The notes under the pieces were generated by a model. It had not been told where the DNA came from and did no database searches. It was given only the letters and a program-made list of their open reading frames with translations. Below are positions 34,088-41,449 of a stretch of DNA of 64,000 bases, piece by piece. The DNA comes from JAFGJQ01 sp964495075 (GTDB lineage: Bacteria > Planctomycetota > Phycisphaerae > UBA1845): positions 1-64,000 of the forward strand of contig CAZBUJ010000017.1 in assembly GCA_964495075.1 (NCBI GenBank). The letters are read 5' to 3'. Numbering within the stretch: the stretch's first letter is position 1; every line of letters starts with the position of its first letter. The translations under genes were made by a program, and so were the position numbers.

Positions 34088-35632
34088 ATGAGTCATCCTG
34101 AATACACATACCTGAGGCGTGGTTTCACGAGGTTGCACGCGGCACACCGTCTCGTGCTCAGATTCTGCGTGATGGCGCTGGTCACGGGCGTGTGTGCAGA
34201 GGCGCAGGCCGATCGGCCTCCCGCCGTGGACCACAGCACGGAGCCGTATTTCCCGCCGATCGGCGGTCCCCAGGGGGCCGGCGACTGCACATCGTGGGCG
34301 GCGGCTTATTATTACAACACCTACATTCAGGCCCGCGACAAGGGGCTGGACGCATCGACCGGCGACCCTGACGTCATCTGCAGCCCGCGGTTCCTGTTTG
34401 CCCTCATCGCCCAGGCGTGGTGGGGCGCAGAATGCACAGAGCACGCGATGCGGCGTCTTGCCGACATCGGATGCTCGAGCTTGACGTTGCACCCCTACGG
34501 CGAGCCTTGGGATTGGGACGATATGACTCGATGGCCCACCGAGGCTGCATGGGTTCAGGCCCTCGAGAACAGGACACTTGCGTTCCACGAGATCCGGGCC
34601 GACACCGAGGAGGGGCTCGAAGCCATAAGGCAGCACATCGCTGACGGCGGCCTGGTGGTGACGCGGGCCGATTTTCTCTCCAACTACGGAGCGTACGGGG
34701 CCAGCGCCAGCGGGGTCGGCATCAACAACCGCGTGATGTACCGGCGAGAAGGCTACCACTATCTCCGGCATTCCGTATGCATCGTCGCGTACGACGACAA
34801 CAGGCCCTATGTCGACGATCGCGACGGGGAGACGCACTACGGGGCATTCCTGATCGCCAACAGCGAGGGCCCCGACTGGGGTTGGTACAACAGCACGGAA
34901 ACGGGCTCCAAGGGCTTTATCTGGATCGCCTACACGATGTTCCTCGAACGCGAGTTCGGATGGTATGACTATGACTTGGCGACCAGCCCTTGCTTCGACG
35001 CTCCCCCTTACCCGGAGGTGTACTTCCACGATGACCGGCCGGACTACCGGCCCAGGCTGTACGCGGTCGCGGGAATCAACCACCGCGCGCGGAACCTGCT
35101 GACTTTCTCCGGCGGCATCGGGCCAACCGATGCCCCGGAGTTCACGGGACCCGATGCGATCGAGTACACGGCCGAGGGCTCGCTGCCAATCGATGACAGC
35201 CGACGCCCCGCCGTTGACCTGACGGATGGCGTCGACCTCATTCCGCCCGGCACGACGAAGAACGTATTCGTCTCATTGGCCGTCGATGCTTCGGCCACGC
35301 AGGCGGCCACCATTACGAGTGCCGACTTTCACTGCGATTTCGACGGCGACGGCATGTATACGAATGTGTCGGCGGCCATTAGTTCGCCTGTGCTGGTCTG
35401 GCCCGGCACGACGGGGTATGTAAGCGTCGCCGTGACCCATCCCGTGCTGGGCGACCTGGATGCCGATGGTGACGTGGACCTGAGCGACTACACCGTCTTC
35501 GCGAACTGCATCACCGGCCCCGACCTGAGCTTGGCGCCGGGGTGCGGACCGGCTGACTTGGGCGGCGACGGCGACGTGGACGTCGTTGACTTCGGACTGT
35601 TGCAACAGCAGTTTACCGCCACACGGCCCTAG
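34088..35632 (+). CDS. Secreted papain-like (C1A) cysteine peptidase with a dockerin-like tail
   Basis: This is a 514-residue exported protein. ATG 34088 follows AGAGGGG; the frame's earlier start at 34067 adds seven residues. A signal segment is at about 21-42. The catalytic domain has Cys67 (GAGDCTSWAAAY), His228 (RHSVCIVAYDD) and Asn258 (AFLIANSEG), the C1A triad in its usual order and spacing. The middle part is beta-rich. The C-terminus has two EF-hand-like loops, GDLDADGDVDLSDYTVF and DLGGDGDVDVVDFGLLQQQF, like planctomycete dockerins. It may dock on a cohesin-bearing protein such as the 15538 product, but the pairing is speculation. A CCCGC-TGA-GCGGG hairpin lies 18 bases after the stop. 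Confidence 0.85.
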   Translation: MSHPEYTYLRRGFTRLHAAHRLVLRFCVMALVTGVCAEAQADRPPAVDHSTEPYFPPIGGPQGAGDCTSWAAAYYYNTYIQARDKGLDASTGDPDVICSPRFLFALIAQAWWGAECTEHAMRRLADIGCSSLTLHPYGEPWDWDDMTRWPTEAAWVQALENRTLAFHEIRADTEEGLEAIRQHIADGGLVVTRADFLSNYGAYGASASGVGINNRVMYRREGYHYLRHSVCIVAYDDNRPYVDDRDGETHYGAFLIANSEGPDWGWYNSTETGSKGFIWIAYTMFLEREFGWYDYDLATSPCFDAPPYPEVYFHDDRPDYRPRLYAVAGINHRARNLLTFSGGIGPTDAPEFTGPDAIEYTAEGSLPIDDSRRPAVDLTDGVDLIPPGTTKNVFVSLAVDASATQAATITSADFHCDFDGDGMYTNVSAAISSPVLVWPGTTGYVSVAVTHPVLGDLDADGDVDLSDYTVFANCITGPDLSLAPGCGPADLGGDGDVDVVDFGLLQQQFTATRP

Positions 35633-35801
35633 CAGGCGACAGCGCCCCGCCCGCTGAGCGGGTGACACTTCCGGCCGACGACGGGAGAAGGGGAGCCCTA
35701 CGCCATCCAGTAATTCCGCCCCGCCCGGGAACGGGCCGCCGACAAGTTGACGCCTTGGCGGGCATGAATCGTTTCCCACCCATAAGGAGAGGAGCTCTTC
35801 G

Positions 35802-36893
35802 ATGAAACAACGTGTCATCCGGGCAGCGGTCTGTGCGTGGATGCTCGTCGGGTTACTCAGCGCGGGGGCCGCCCGCGGGCAGCACGAACCGGGCACGGTC
35901 CTCGCCTGGGGATGGAATGCTTACGGGCAGTGCACCGTTCCCGATCCGAACCCGGGCTTCGTGGCCGTCTCGGGGGGCGGCCAGCATAGTCTTGGGCTGA
36001 GGTACGATGGGTCAGTCGTGGCGTGGGGAGATAATGCGAGCGGCCAGTGCGATGTGCCGGAGCCAAACGCCGACTTTATCGCCATCTCGGCAGGCTACGA
36101 CCACAGCATGGGCCTGAAAGTCGACGGCTCCATCGTGGCTTGGGGATCCAACAGCATCGGCCAGTGCGATGTGCCTCCCCCCAACGAGGACTTCGTGCAG
36201 GTATCGGCCGGCTTCTCGCACAGTCTCGGGCTGAAGGCCGACGGGTCAATCGTGGCCTGGGGCTGGAACGCCTTCGGTCAATGCCGCGTACCGACACCCA
36301 ATGAGGGCTTCGTGGCCGTGTCGGGCGGCGGAGGGTTCAGCGCCGCGGTGAAGTCCGACGGCTCGATCATGGCCTGGGGTTGGAACGATTTGGGGCAATG
36401 TGATGTTCCTGAGCCCAACGCGAACTTTGTGGCCGTCGCGGCGGGCTCGGGTCATACCGTCGCCCTGAAGGCGGACGGGTCGATCGTGGCTTGGGGCATC
36501 ACCACCGACGGGCAATGCGCCGTGCCCTCGCCGAATGAGGACTTCGTGATGGTCGCGGCGGGCGGTTCACACAGCCTTGGTCTGAAAACCGCCTGGTGGA
36601 TTTCGGCATGGGGAGCAAACGGCAACGGCCAGTGTGATGTGCCTCGACCGAACGAAGACTTCGTGGCGGTGGCAGGGGGCGCGTCGCACAGTCTCGGCCT
36701 CAAGGGTGTGCGGGGCGATGCCAACGCCGACGGCTTCGTCGATCTGGCGGACTTTGAGATCATGGCTTATTTCGTGAGCGGCCCGCGGGCACTCGGCCCC
36801 TCGGGCTGCCATCGGTTTTCCCTCGATGGCGACTGGGACGTGGACCTGGCTGATTTGGCCCTCTTCCAGAGGCGGTTCGACGGCGGCGACTGA
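35802..36893 (+). CDS. Secreted RCC1-repeat propeller with a dockerin-like tail
   Basis: This is a 363-residue exported protein with a strong ribosome site (AAGGAGAGGAG) and signal peptide (AVCAWMLVGLLSAGAARG). Seven RCC1-type repeats of about 39 residues run from residue 32 to about 305, each of the form AWGxNxxGQCxVPxPNxxF followed by an HSLGLK stretch; the seventh lacks its DGSI half. Such repeats fold as a beta-propeller. The C-terminus carries DANADGFVDLADFEIM and SLDGDWDVDLADLALFQRRF, dockerin-like loops. No catalytic residues are apparent; it looks like a binding or scaffold-attached protein. The repeats are similar at DNA level, so copy number may vary among strains. Confidence 0.85.
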   Translation: MKQRVIRAAVCAWMLVGLLSAGAARGQHEPGTVLAWGWNAYGQCTVPDPNPGFVAVSGGGQHSLGLRYDGSVVAWGDNASGQCDVPEPNADFIAISAGYDHSMGLKVDGSIVAWGSNSIGQCDVPPPNEDFVQVSAGFSHSLGLKADGSIVAWGWNAFGQCRVPTPNEGFVAVSGGGGFSAAVKSDGSIMAWGWNDLGQCDVPEPNANFVAVAAGSGHTVALKADGSIVAWGITTDGQCAVPSPNEDFVMVAAGGSHSLGLKTAWWISAWGANGNGQCDVPRPNEDFVAVAGGASHSLGLKGVRGDANADGFVDLADFEIMAYFVSGPRALGPSGCHRFSLDGDWDVDLADLALFQRRFDGGD

Positions 36894-37268
36894 TTATCTG
36901 TCCGTCCGGTCCGATTGCGGCAGTTTCTCGGTTTCGGTTTCGACTCTCTTGCGCCAGGCGGCCGCCTGGTCGGGCTTGCCCCACTCCTCGTACAGCAACA
37001 CGAGAGGCTCCATGGCTTCGACGGTTCGGACCGGGACACCTCCGTTGGGCACGAGCGTATCGATGGCTTCCCGCAGCAGTCGCCTGGCGTCTTCGTGACG
37101 GCCCCGCCGCAACTGCAACTCACCGAGCAAGGTTTGACGCGAGATTGTTGCACCGGGCACCCATCCGCTGCATAGTATCGGACGCGATGCGGCAAAGCTC
37201 GGCGCGAGCACTTCGGGGTCCCGGAGAGAGTTCCGAGGTGCGGGTTCGCGGGTGCCATGGCCATGCAT
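36894..37268 (-). pseudogene. Relic of the C-terminal TPR tail of a Ser/Thr protein kinase
   Basis: The last 80 residues of this 124-codon frame (TLLGELQLRRGRHEDARRLLREAID ... LYEEWGKPDQAAAWRKRVE) match the final TPR repeats of large planctomycete eukaryote-like protein kinases, which end with the motif LYxxWGKPxxAAxWR. The first 40 residues look non-coding and no kinase domain or ATP site is present upstream. I therefore call it a 3' fragment left after deletion or rearrangement. Its stop directly abuts the stop of the RCC1 gene on the other strand. A small free TPR protein is less likely. Confidence 0.6.
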
Positions 37269-37359
37269 GCGTGAACGTGTCTTGATGCCGCGTTCGCGGG
37301 ACCGGGTATTGCAATGCCTTTCGACGGTGGACGGCCATTCCGATTAGGAGAACGAACTT

Positions 37360-38706
37360 ATGCGGGCAAGCTTGCTGGGCGTAGTCATCATCGCCGCTCT
37401 TGGCGGATTGTTGTTCGGGTTCGATACCGCAGTCATCTCCGGAACGACGGACGCGCTCAGCGGCGTCTACGGCCTGAGCTCCGCTTCACTGGGATTCACC
37501 GTCGCGGCGGCGCTGATCGGCACCATCATCGGTGCCATCTTCGCCGGTAAACCGGCGGACGTTCTCGGACGGCGTGCCGTCTTGTTCCTCATCGCCGTGT
37601 TGTACTTCGTGTCCGCGATCGGCAGCGCGTGGGCGTGGGACTGGTACTCGTTCTTGGTCTTTCGGTTCATTGGGGGCATCGGTGTGGGAGGCGCGTCGGT
37701 CGTGTCACCGATGTACATCGCGGAGATTTCGCCAGCCCGCTACCGCGGGCGGATGGTGGCCATCACCCAGTTCAACATTGTGCTCGGAATCCTCCTCGCT
37801 TTCCTGTCCAACTATCTCATTGCCGGCTTGGACCTGGGGGACGCGGAATGGCGATGGATGTTCGGTGTCGAGGCGTTTCCTGCTTTCGCGTTCTTCCTGC
37901 TGCTGTTCTTGACGCCGCGCAGCCCGCGGTGGCTGGTGTCCCAGCGCCGCGATGACGAGGCCCGGGCCGTGCTCGGCCGGCTGGGGACCGACACCGGAAA
38001 CGTCGACGAGGAGATCGCCGACATCCAGTCGTCACTGAATCTCGAGCACCACAGCCTGCGCGAGCCATTCCTCCGCCGCGCCTACCTGCAACCGATCCTC
38101 CTGGCCGTTGCGATCGCCATGTTCAACCAGCTCTCGGGAATCAACGCCCTCTTGTACTACGCCCCGCACATCTTCAGGATGGCCGGCGCGGGCGAGTCGT
38201 CGGCACTCCTGCAGAGCGTGGCCATAGGCGGCACGAATCTCGTCTTCACCATGGCCGCACTCGCGATCATCGACCATTTCGGTCGCCGCCGGCTCATGCT
38301 CGTCGGATCGGTCGGCTACATCCTCAGCCTGGGGAGTACGGCCTGGGCGTTCTACAAGTATGGGACGGACTTTGACGCGACGGGTGGCATGGTCGTGCTG
38401 GTGAGCCTGCTCGTGTTCATCGCCGCCCACGCGTTCGGTCAGGGCGCGGTCATATGGGTATTCATCAGCGAGATCTTTCCCAATCGCGTCCGCGCCCGCG
38501 GTCAGGCCCTGGGCAGCTTCACGCACTGGTTCATGGCCGCGTTAATCTCGTGGACCTTTCCGATGATCGCGAAGGTGTCGGGCGGCCACGCGTTTGCGTT
38601 CTACGGGGCGATGATGGTCCTGCAATTGCTCTGGGTCCTGTTCGTGATGCCTGAAACGAAGGGCATCCCGCTGGAGCAGATCCAGAAACGTCTGGGGATC
38701 GAATGA
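37360..38706 (+). CDS. MFS sugar porter (sugar:H+ symporter)
   Basis: This is a 448-residue inner-membrane protein with 12 predicted helices and a ribosome site AGGAGA. All main sugar-porter signatures are present: GGLLFGFDTAVISG in helix 1, DVLGRRAVLF after helix 2, RYRGRMVAITQF, SPRWLVSQRR before the central loop, QLSGINALLYYAPHIF in helix 7, and ETKGIPLEQIQKRL at the end. The family includes the XylE, AraE and GalP porters. Arabinose or galactose released by the GH51 and GH2 enzymes are reasonable substrates, but the sequence does not decide. A perfect CCGCG-TT-CGCGG repeat lies upstream near 37288. Confidence 0.9.
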   Translation: MRASLLGVVIIAALGGLLFGFDTAVISGTTDALSGVYGLSSASLGFTVAAALIGTIIGAIFAGKPADVLGRRAVLFLIAVLYFVSAIGSAWAWDWYSFLVFRFIGGIGVGGASVVSPMYIAEISPARYRGRMVAITQFNIVLGILLAFLSNYLIAGLDLGDAEWRWMFGVEAFPAFAFFLLLFLTPRSPRWLVSQRRDDEARAVLGRLGTDTGNVDEEIADIQSSLNLEHHSLREPFLRRAYLQPILLAVAIAMFNQLSGINALLYYAPHIFRMAGAGESSALLQSVAIGGTNLVFTMAALAIIDHFGRRRLMLVGSVGYILSLGSTAWAFYKYGTDFDATGGMVVLVSLLVFIAAHAFGQGAVIWVFISEIFPNRVRARGQALGSFTHWFMAALISWTFPMIAKVSGGHAFAFYGAMMVLQLLWVLFVMPETKGIPLEQIQKRLGIE

Positions 38707-38730
38707 CACGCGTGGTGGGAAGCGCGCGGC

Positions 38731-39597
38731 ATGCCTACGACGATGACGGATTCAAGCCATCTTCAACCCGCGGCGCTCGTCCGTCTGGCGGTATTCGCGA
38801 TTCTGGCGGCCACGCAAGCACGTTGGCACGCATTGGCGGTAGCGGACGAAACCACCGAGAGTATCCCCGCCGCGGTCGATCTTCGGCCGCTATTTGCAGA
38901 TGCCGGCCTGACGGTGCGGACGCAAGGCCGCCGGGGCACGTGTTCCGTCTTCACCCTGGTCGGGGCCATGGAGTACGCGCTGGCCCGGCGGGACGGGGCC
39001 GGAACGCGCCTGAGCGTCGAGTTTCTCAACTGGGCCTCGAACGAGGCGATCGGTGAGCACGCGGACGGCGGGTTCTTCTCGGATCTGTGGAAGGGCTACG
39101 AGGCGTTCGGCGTTTGCGACGAAACGGAGCAGCCGTACGCCGACAACTTCGATCCGCACTTTCGTCCCGGTGAGGCGGCGTTGAAACAGGCCGCCCGGCG
39201 ACGGGAATCCGGCCTGCGGCTGCACTGGATCAAGCCGTGGAACGTGACCACGGGGCTGTCCGACGCCCAACTCGCCCAGATCAAACGCGTGCTGGCCCGG
39301 CAATGGCCGGTCTGCGGCGGTTTCCGCTGGCCGAAGAAGGAACGCTGGACGGACGACGTGCTCGACATGGCTCCGCCCGAAGGGGTCCGCGACGGGCACA
39401 GCGTCCTGCTGGTCGGCTATCGGGACGACCCGGCCCAGCCCGGGAGCGGCGCGTTCCTGATCCGCAATTCCGGAAAAGGCCCGCCCCACGGGTGGATGAG
39501 CTACGAATACGCCCGGACGTACATGAACGACGCGGCCTGGATCGACTGCGAAGCATCGCACGCGGCGGTTGGCCGGCCGGCGAGGGCGCGGGGATAG
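38731..39597 (+). CDS. Papain-like (C1A) cysteine peptidase without a docking domain
   Basis: This is a 288-residue exported protein starting 24 bp after the sugar porter. ATG 38743 is an alternative start. A signal-like segment is at about 15-38. The C1A triad is Cys71 (RRGTCSVFTLVGAME), His223 (DGHSVLLVGYRDD) and Asn246 (FLIRNSGKGPPHGWMSYEY). It is distinct from the dockerin-bearing peptidase at 34088 and lacks any prodomain or tail. After its TAG stop the same frame stays open for 68 codons (see 39598-39804). Substrate is unknown; co-location with the sugar porter suggests a joint promoter but no functional tie. Confidence 0.82.
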   Translation: MPTTMTDSSHLQPAALVRLAVFAILAATQARWHALAVADETTESIPAAVDLRPLFADAGLTVRTQGRRGTCSVFTLVGAMEYALARRDGAGTRLSVEFLNWASNEAIGEHADGGFFSDLWKGYEAFGVCDETEQPYADNFDPHFRPGEAALKQAARRRESGLRLHWIKPWNVTTGLSDAQLAQIKRVLARQWPVCGGFRWPKKERWTDDVLDMAPPEGVRDGHSVLLVGYRDDPAQPGSGAFLIRNSGKGPPHGWMSYEYARTYMNDAAWIDCEASHAAVGRPARARG

Positions 39598-39804
39598 GCG
39601 CAGGCCAGCGAACCAGACTCGGACACGTCCCTCCTTAACCCGCTCGGCGCGGCCATGGTCGGGCGCAACCGGCGGGTCTCCCGCAACCAGCAGCCGGAGT
39701 GGAACGCCGCCAGCCTCGACATGAGCTGGCTGATGCCGGGTGATGTCTTTGTTGGGACCGACCTGGGCGGCGATCGACTGGTCGATCGCCGCGACGGCCC
39801 TTGA
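39598..39804 (+). pseudogene. In-frame open extension after the papain-like gene
   Basis: Directly after the TAG stop at 39595-39597, the same reading frame runs on for 68 sense codons to TGA 39802-39804 and yields well-balanced sequence (SLLNPLGAAMVGRNRRVS, NAASLDMSWLMPGDVFVG, TDLGGDRLVDRR) unlike random high-GC translation. It may be the remainder of a longer C-terminus cut by a nonsense change, or the end of another lost gene. I recognise no family. Bases 39805-39918 carry the promoter of the next gene. Confidence 0.4.
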
Positions 39805-39883
39805 CGAGTTCCCGCGCGGCAACGCGGTCGGTCCGAGTCAGGTCGGCCCCGTGGCATCAGCCATCGGGTAAGTGATTGTCATC

Positions 39884-39912
39884 TTGACATTTGTGCGATC
39901 CAGTGCTATTTG
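39884..39912 (+). promoter_or_regulatory. Sigma70-like promoter with ATTTGTGC direct repeats; apparently leaderless
   Basis: TTGACA (39884-39889) and TATTTG (39907-39912) are 17 bases apart. Counting about seven bases from the -10 puts transcription start at the A of ATG 39919, so the mRNA would have no leader. Two copies of ATTTGTGC (39889-39896 and 39908-39915) lie 19 bases apart, two helical turns, in the spacer and across the -10, a fitting arrangement for the small DNA-binding protein encoded next. Confidence 0.55.
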
Positions 39913-39918
39913 TGCACC

Positions 39919-40104
39919 ATGGTGAATGAGGCGAAAAAGAGGTTCACCATGACGCCGGACGGCGGCGACCGCCAGCGCCTTGAGGCGCTCGCGGGGCGAT
40001 CGAATCCGGCTTTCTCACTTCCGCATGTCGTCAACTGCGCGACCAATCGGTTCCGGAACGAGGCAGAGGTTCCGCCGCAGATTCCGACCCGGACAATCTT
40101 CTGA
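39919..40104 (+). CDS. Small ribbon-helix-helix-like protein
   Basis: This is a 61-residue protein from ATG 39919; TTG 39910 is an upstream alternative. The pattern KKRFTMTP, then RQRLEALAGRSNP, then SLPHVVNCATNRF is that of ribbon-helix-helix DNA-binding proteins (a strand with alternating residues, helix A, turn, helix B). The tail is short and polar. No toxin partner follows; the next gene is the kinase-like/receiver fusion. It may autoregulate through the ATTTGTGC repeats overlapping its promoter. Family assignment is by pattern only, and a spurious ORF cannot be excluded, though composition is unlike its surroundings. Confidence 0.5.
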   Translation: MVNEAKKRFTMTPDGGDRQRLEALAGRSNPAFSLPHVVNCATNRFRNEAEVPPQIPTRTIF

Positions 40105-40188
40105 GAGATCACGGCTGATGGCGAGCAAGTACAGCAGGACCGCATGACGGAGCTCCCGCGCGTTCCAGGCCGAGGCAGGACAAGCGCC

Positions 40189-41418
40189 ATGGCGATAATC
40201 AGTCTTTTCAGCGCCTCTTATTGCCACGGGCGAGAAATCGCCCAAGGCGTACGAGAAAAGCTCGGCTACAACCTCTTGAGCAACGAGGAATTGCTCGCGG
40301 AGGCGTCGAAGCGCTTCCACGTACCAGCGGACAAGCTCGCAAGAGCCATGCACGGTCCGGTGTCAGTGTTCAACCGGATAACCCACGAAAGAGAGCGCAA
40401 TCTTGCGTACATCCGGGTGACCCTGGCCGAGATGATCCAACAGGACAATCTGGTTTACCACGGGTTTGCCGGTCACCTCCTGCCCAGAGACCTGCCGCAT
40501 GTGCTGCGGGTCTGTCTCGTGGCCAAGCTGGAACGCAGGACCGCCCTGGCGGCTCAAGCCGAGGGGATTCCGGCCGCCGCGGCGCAAAAGCTGGTTTCCA
40601 AGGAGGATGAGGAGAGAAAACGTTGGACCCTCAACCTCTTTGGTCTCAGCCCGTGGGACAAGGGGCTGTACGATATACTTCTGCCCATGGACTCCACGGG
40701 CGTGGACGAGGCCGTGACCGTGATCGCCGAACATGCCGGCAAGCCACCCGTTAAGACAACGCGGGCCGCGCGAGCCGCCATCAAGGGCTTCTTGCTCACC
40801 GCCCAAGTGCAACTGGCCCTCGCCCAGAAAGGACATGATGTTGACCTGGATGTGTCGTCTGAGGACGGCGTCGTGACGGTCACCATAAACCGATTCGTCC
40901 TGCGGCTGGAACACTTGAAAAACGAGTTGCGCGGAGTGGTCCTTGGCGTCCCGGGGGTGAAAGACATGCGGACGGAGCTGGGCCCGCATTTCTATCCGCC
41001 CAGCCGGTATGACAAAGTCGTTGAAGATTACCAGCCCAAGTTCCTTCTCGTTGACGACGAGAAAGAGTTCGTCCTCACCCTTTCCGAACGCCTCGAGACG
41101 AGGAATCTCGGGTCGGCCATCGCATACAACGGGGAGGAGGCACTGTCGATCATGGAGACGGACGCTCCGGATGTGATGGTTCTGGATCTCAAGATGCCCG
41201 GGATCGATGGCCTGGAGGTCTTGCGCAGGGTGAAACGGGAGAAGCCAGCCACGGAGGTCGTCATCCTCACCGGCCACGGCTCCGAGCAAGAGGAGCGGGC
41301 GGCCATGGAGCTTGGTGCCTTTGCCTACCTCAGCAAGCCGGTCAATATCGACGTCCTCGCCGAGACCATGAAGCAGGCCTACAACCGGGCCAGAATGCGC
41401 AAAGGCGCGCAGTCGTAG
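40189..41418 (+). CDS. Cytidylate-kinase-like / BON / response-regulator receiver fusion
   Basis: This is a 409-residue protein. ATG 40189 starts directly at the kinase-like domain (MAIISLFSASYCHGREIAQGVREKLGY); the frame also allows ATG 40144. Residues 1-190 follow the cytidylate-kinase-like (AAK_33 type) pattern, but the P-loop is altered (SASYCHGREIA without the GxGK lysine). Residues about 195-265 resemble a BON domain (DGVVTVTINRFV, GVPGVKDMRTELG). Residues 284-400 are a receiver with LLVDDE, phospho-acceptor Asp333 (VLDLKMPG), Thr in LTGHG and Lys in LSKPV. BON usually binds phospholipid or ligands at membranes. No output DNA-binding domain exists. It heads an operon with a histidine kinase, receivers, CBS protein and anion permease. 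Confidence 0.8.
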   Translation: MAIISLFSASYCHGREIAQGVREKLGYNLLSNEELLAEASKRFHVPADKLARAMHGPVSVFNRITHERERNLAYIRVTLAEMIQQDNLVYHGFAGHLLPRDLPHVLRVCLVAKLERRTALAAQAEGIPAAAAQKLVSKEDEERKRWTLNLFGLSPWDKGLYDILLPMDSTGVDEAVTVIAEHAGKPPVKTTRAARAAIKGFLLTAQVQLALAQKGHDVDLDVSSEDGVVTVTINRFVLRLEHLKNELRGVVLGVPGVKDMRTELGPHFYPPSRYDKVVEDYQPKFLLVDDEKEFVLTLSERLETRNLGSAIAYNGEEALSIMETDAPDVMVLDLKMPGIDGLEVLRRVKREKPATEVVILTGHGSEQEERAAMELGAFAYLSKPVNIDVLAETMKQAYNRARMRKGAQS

Positions 41419-41449
41419 GGCGTTGCCCCGAAGAACGAGCAAACGACAC

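Noticed and set aside
35650..35662. CCCGC-TGA-GCGGG hairpin after the dockerin peptidase as a terminator
   Set aside because: Only a 5-bp stem and no T-run follows; mentioned with the gene but not claimed.
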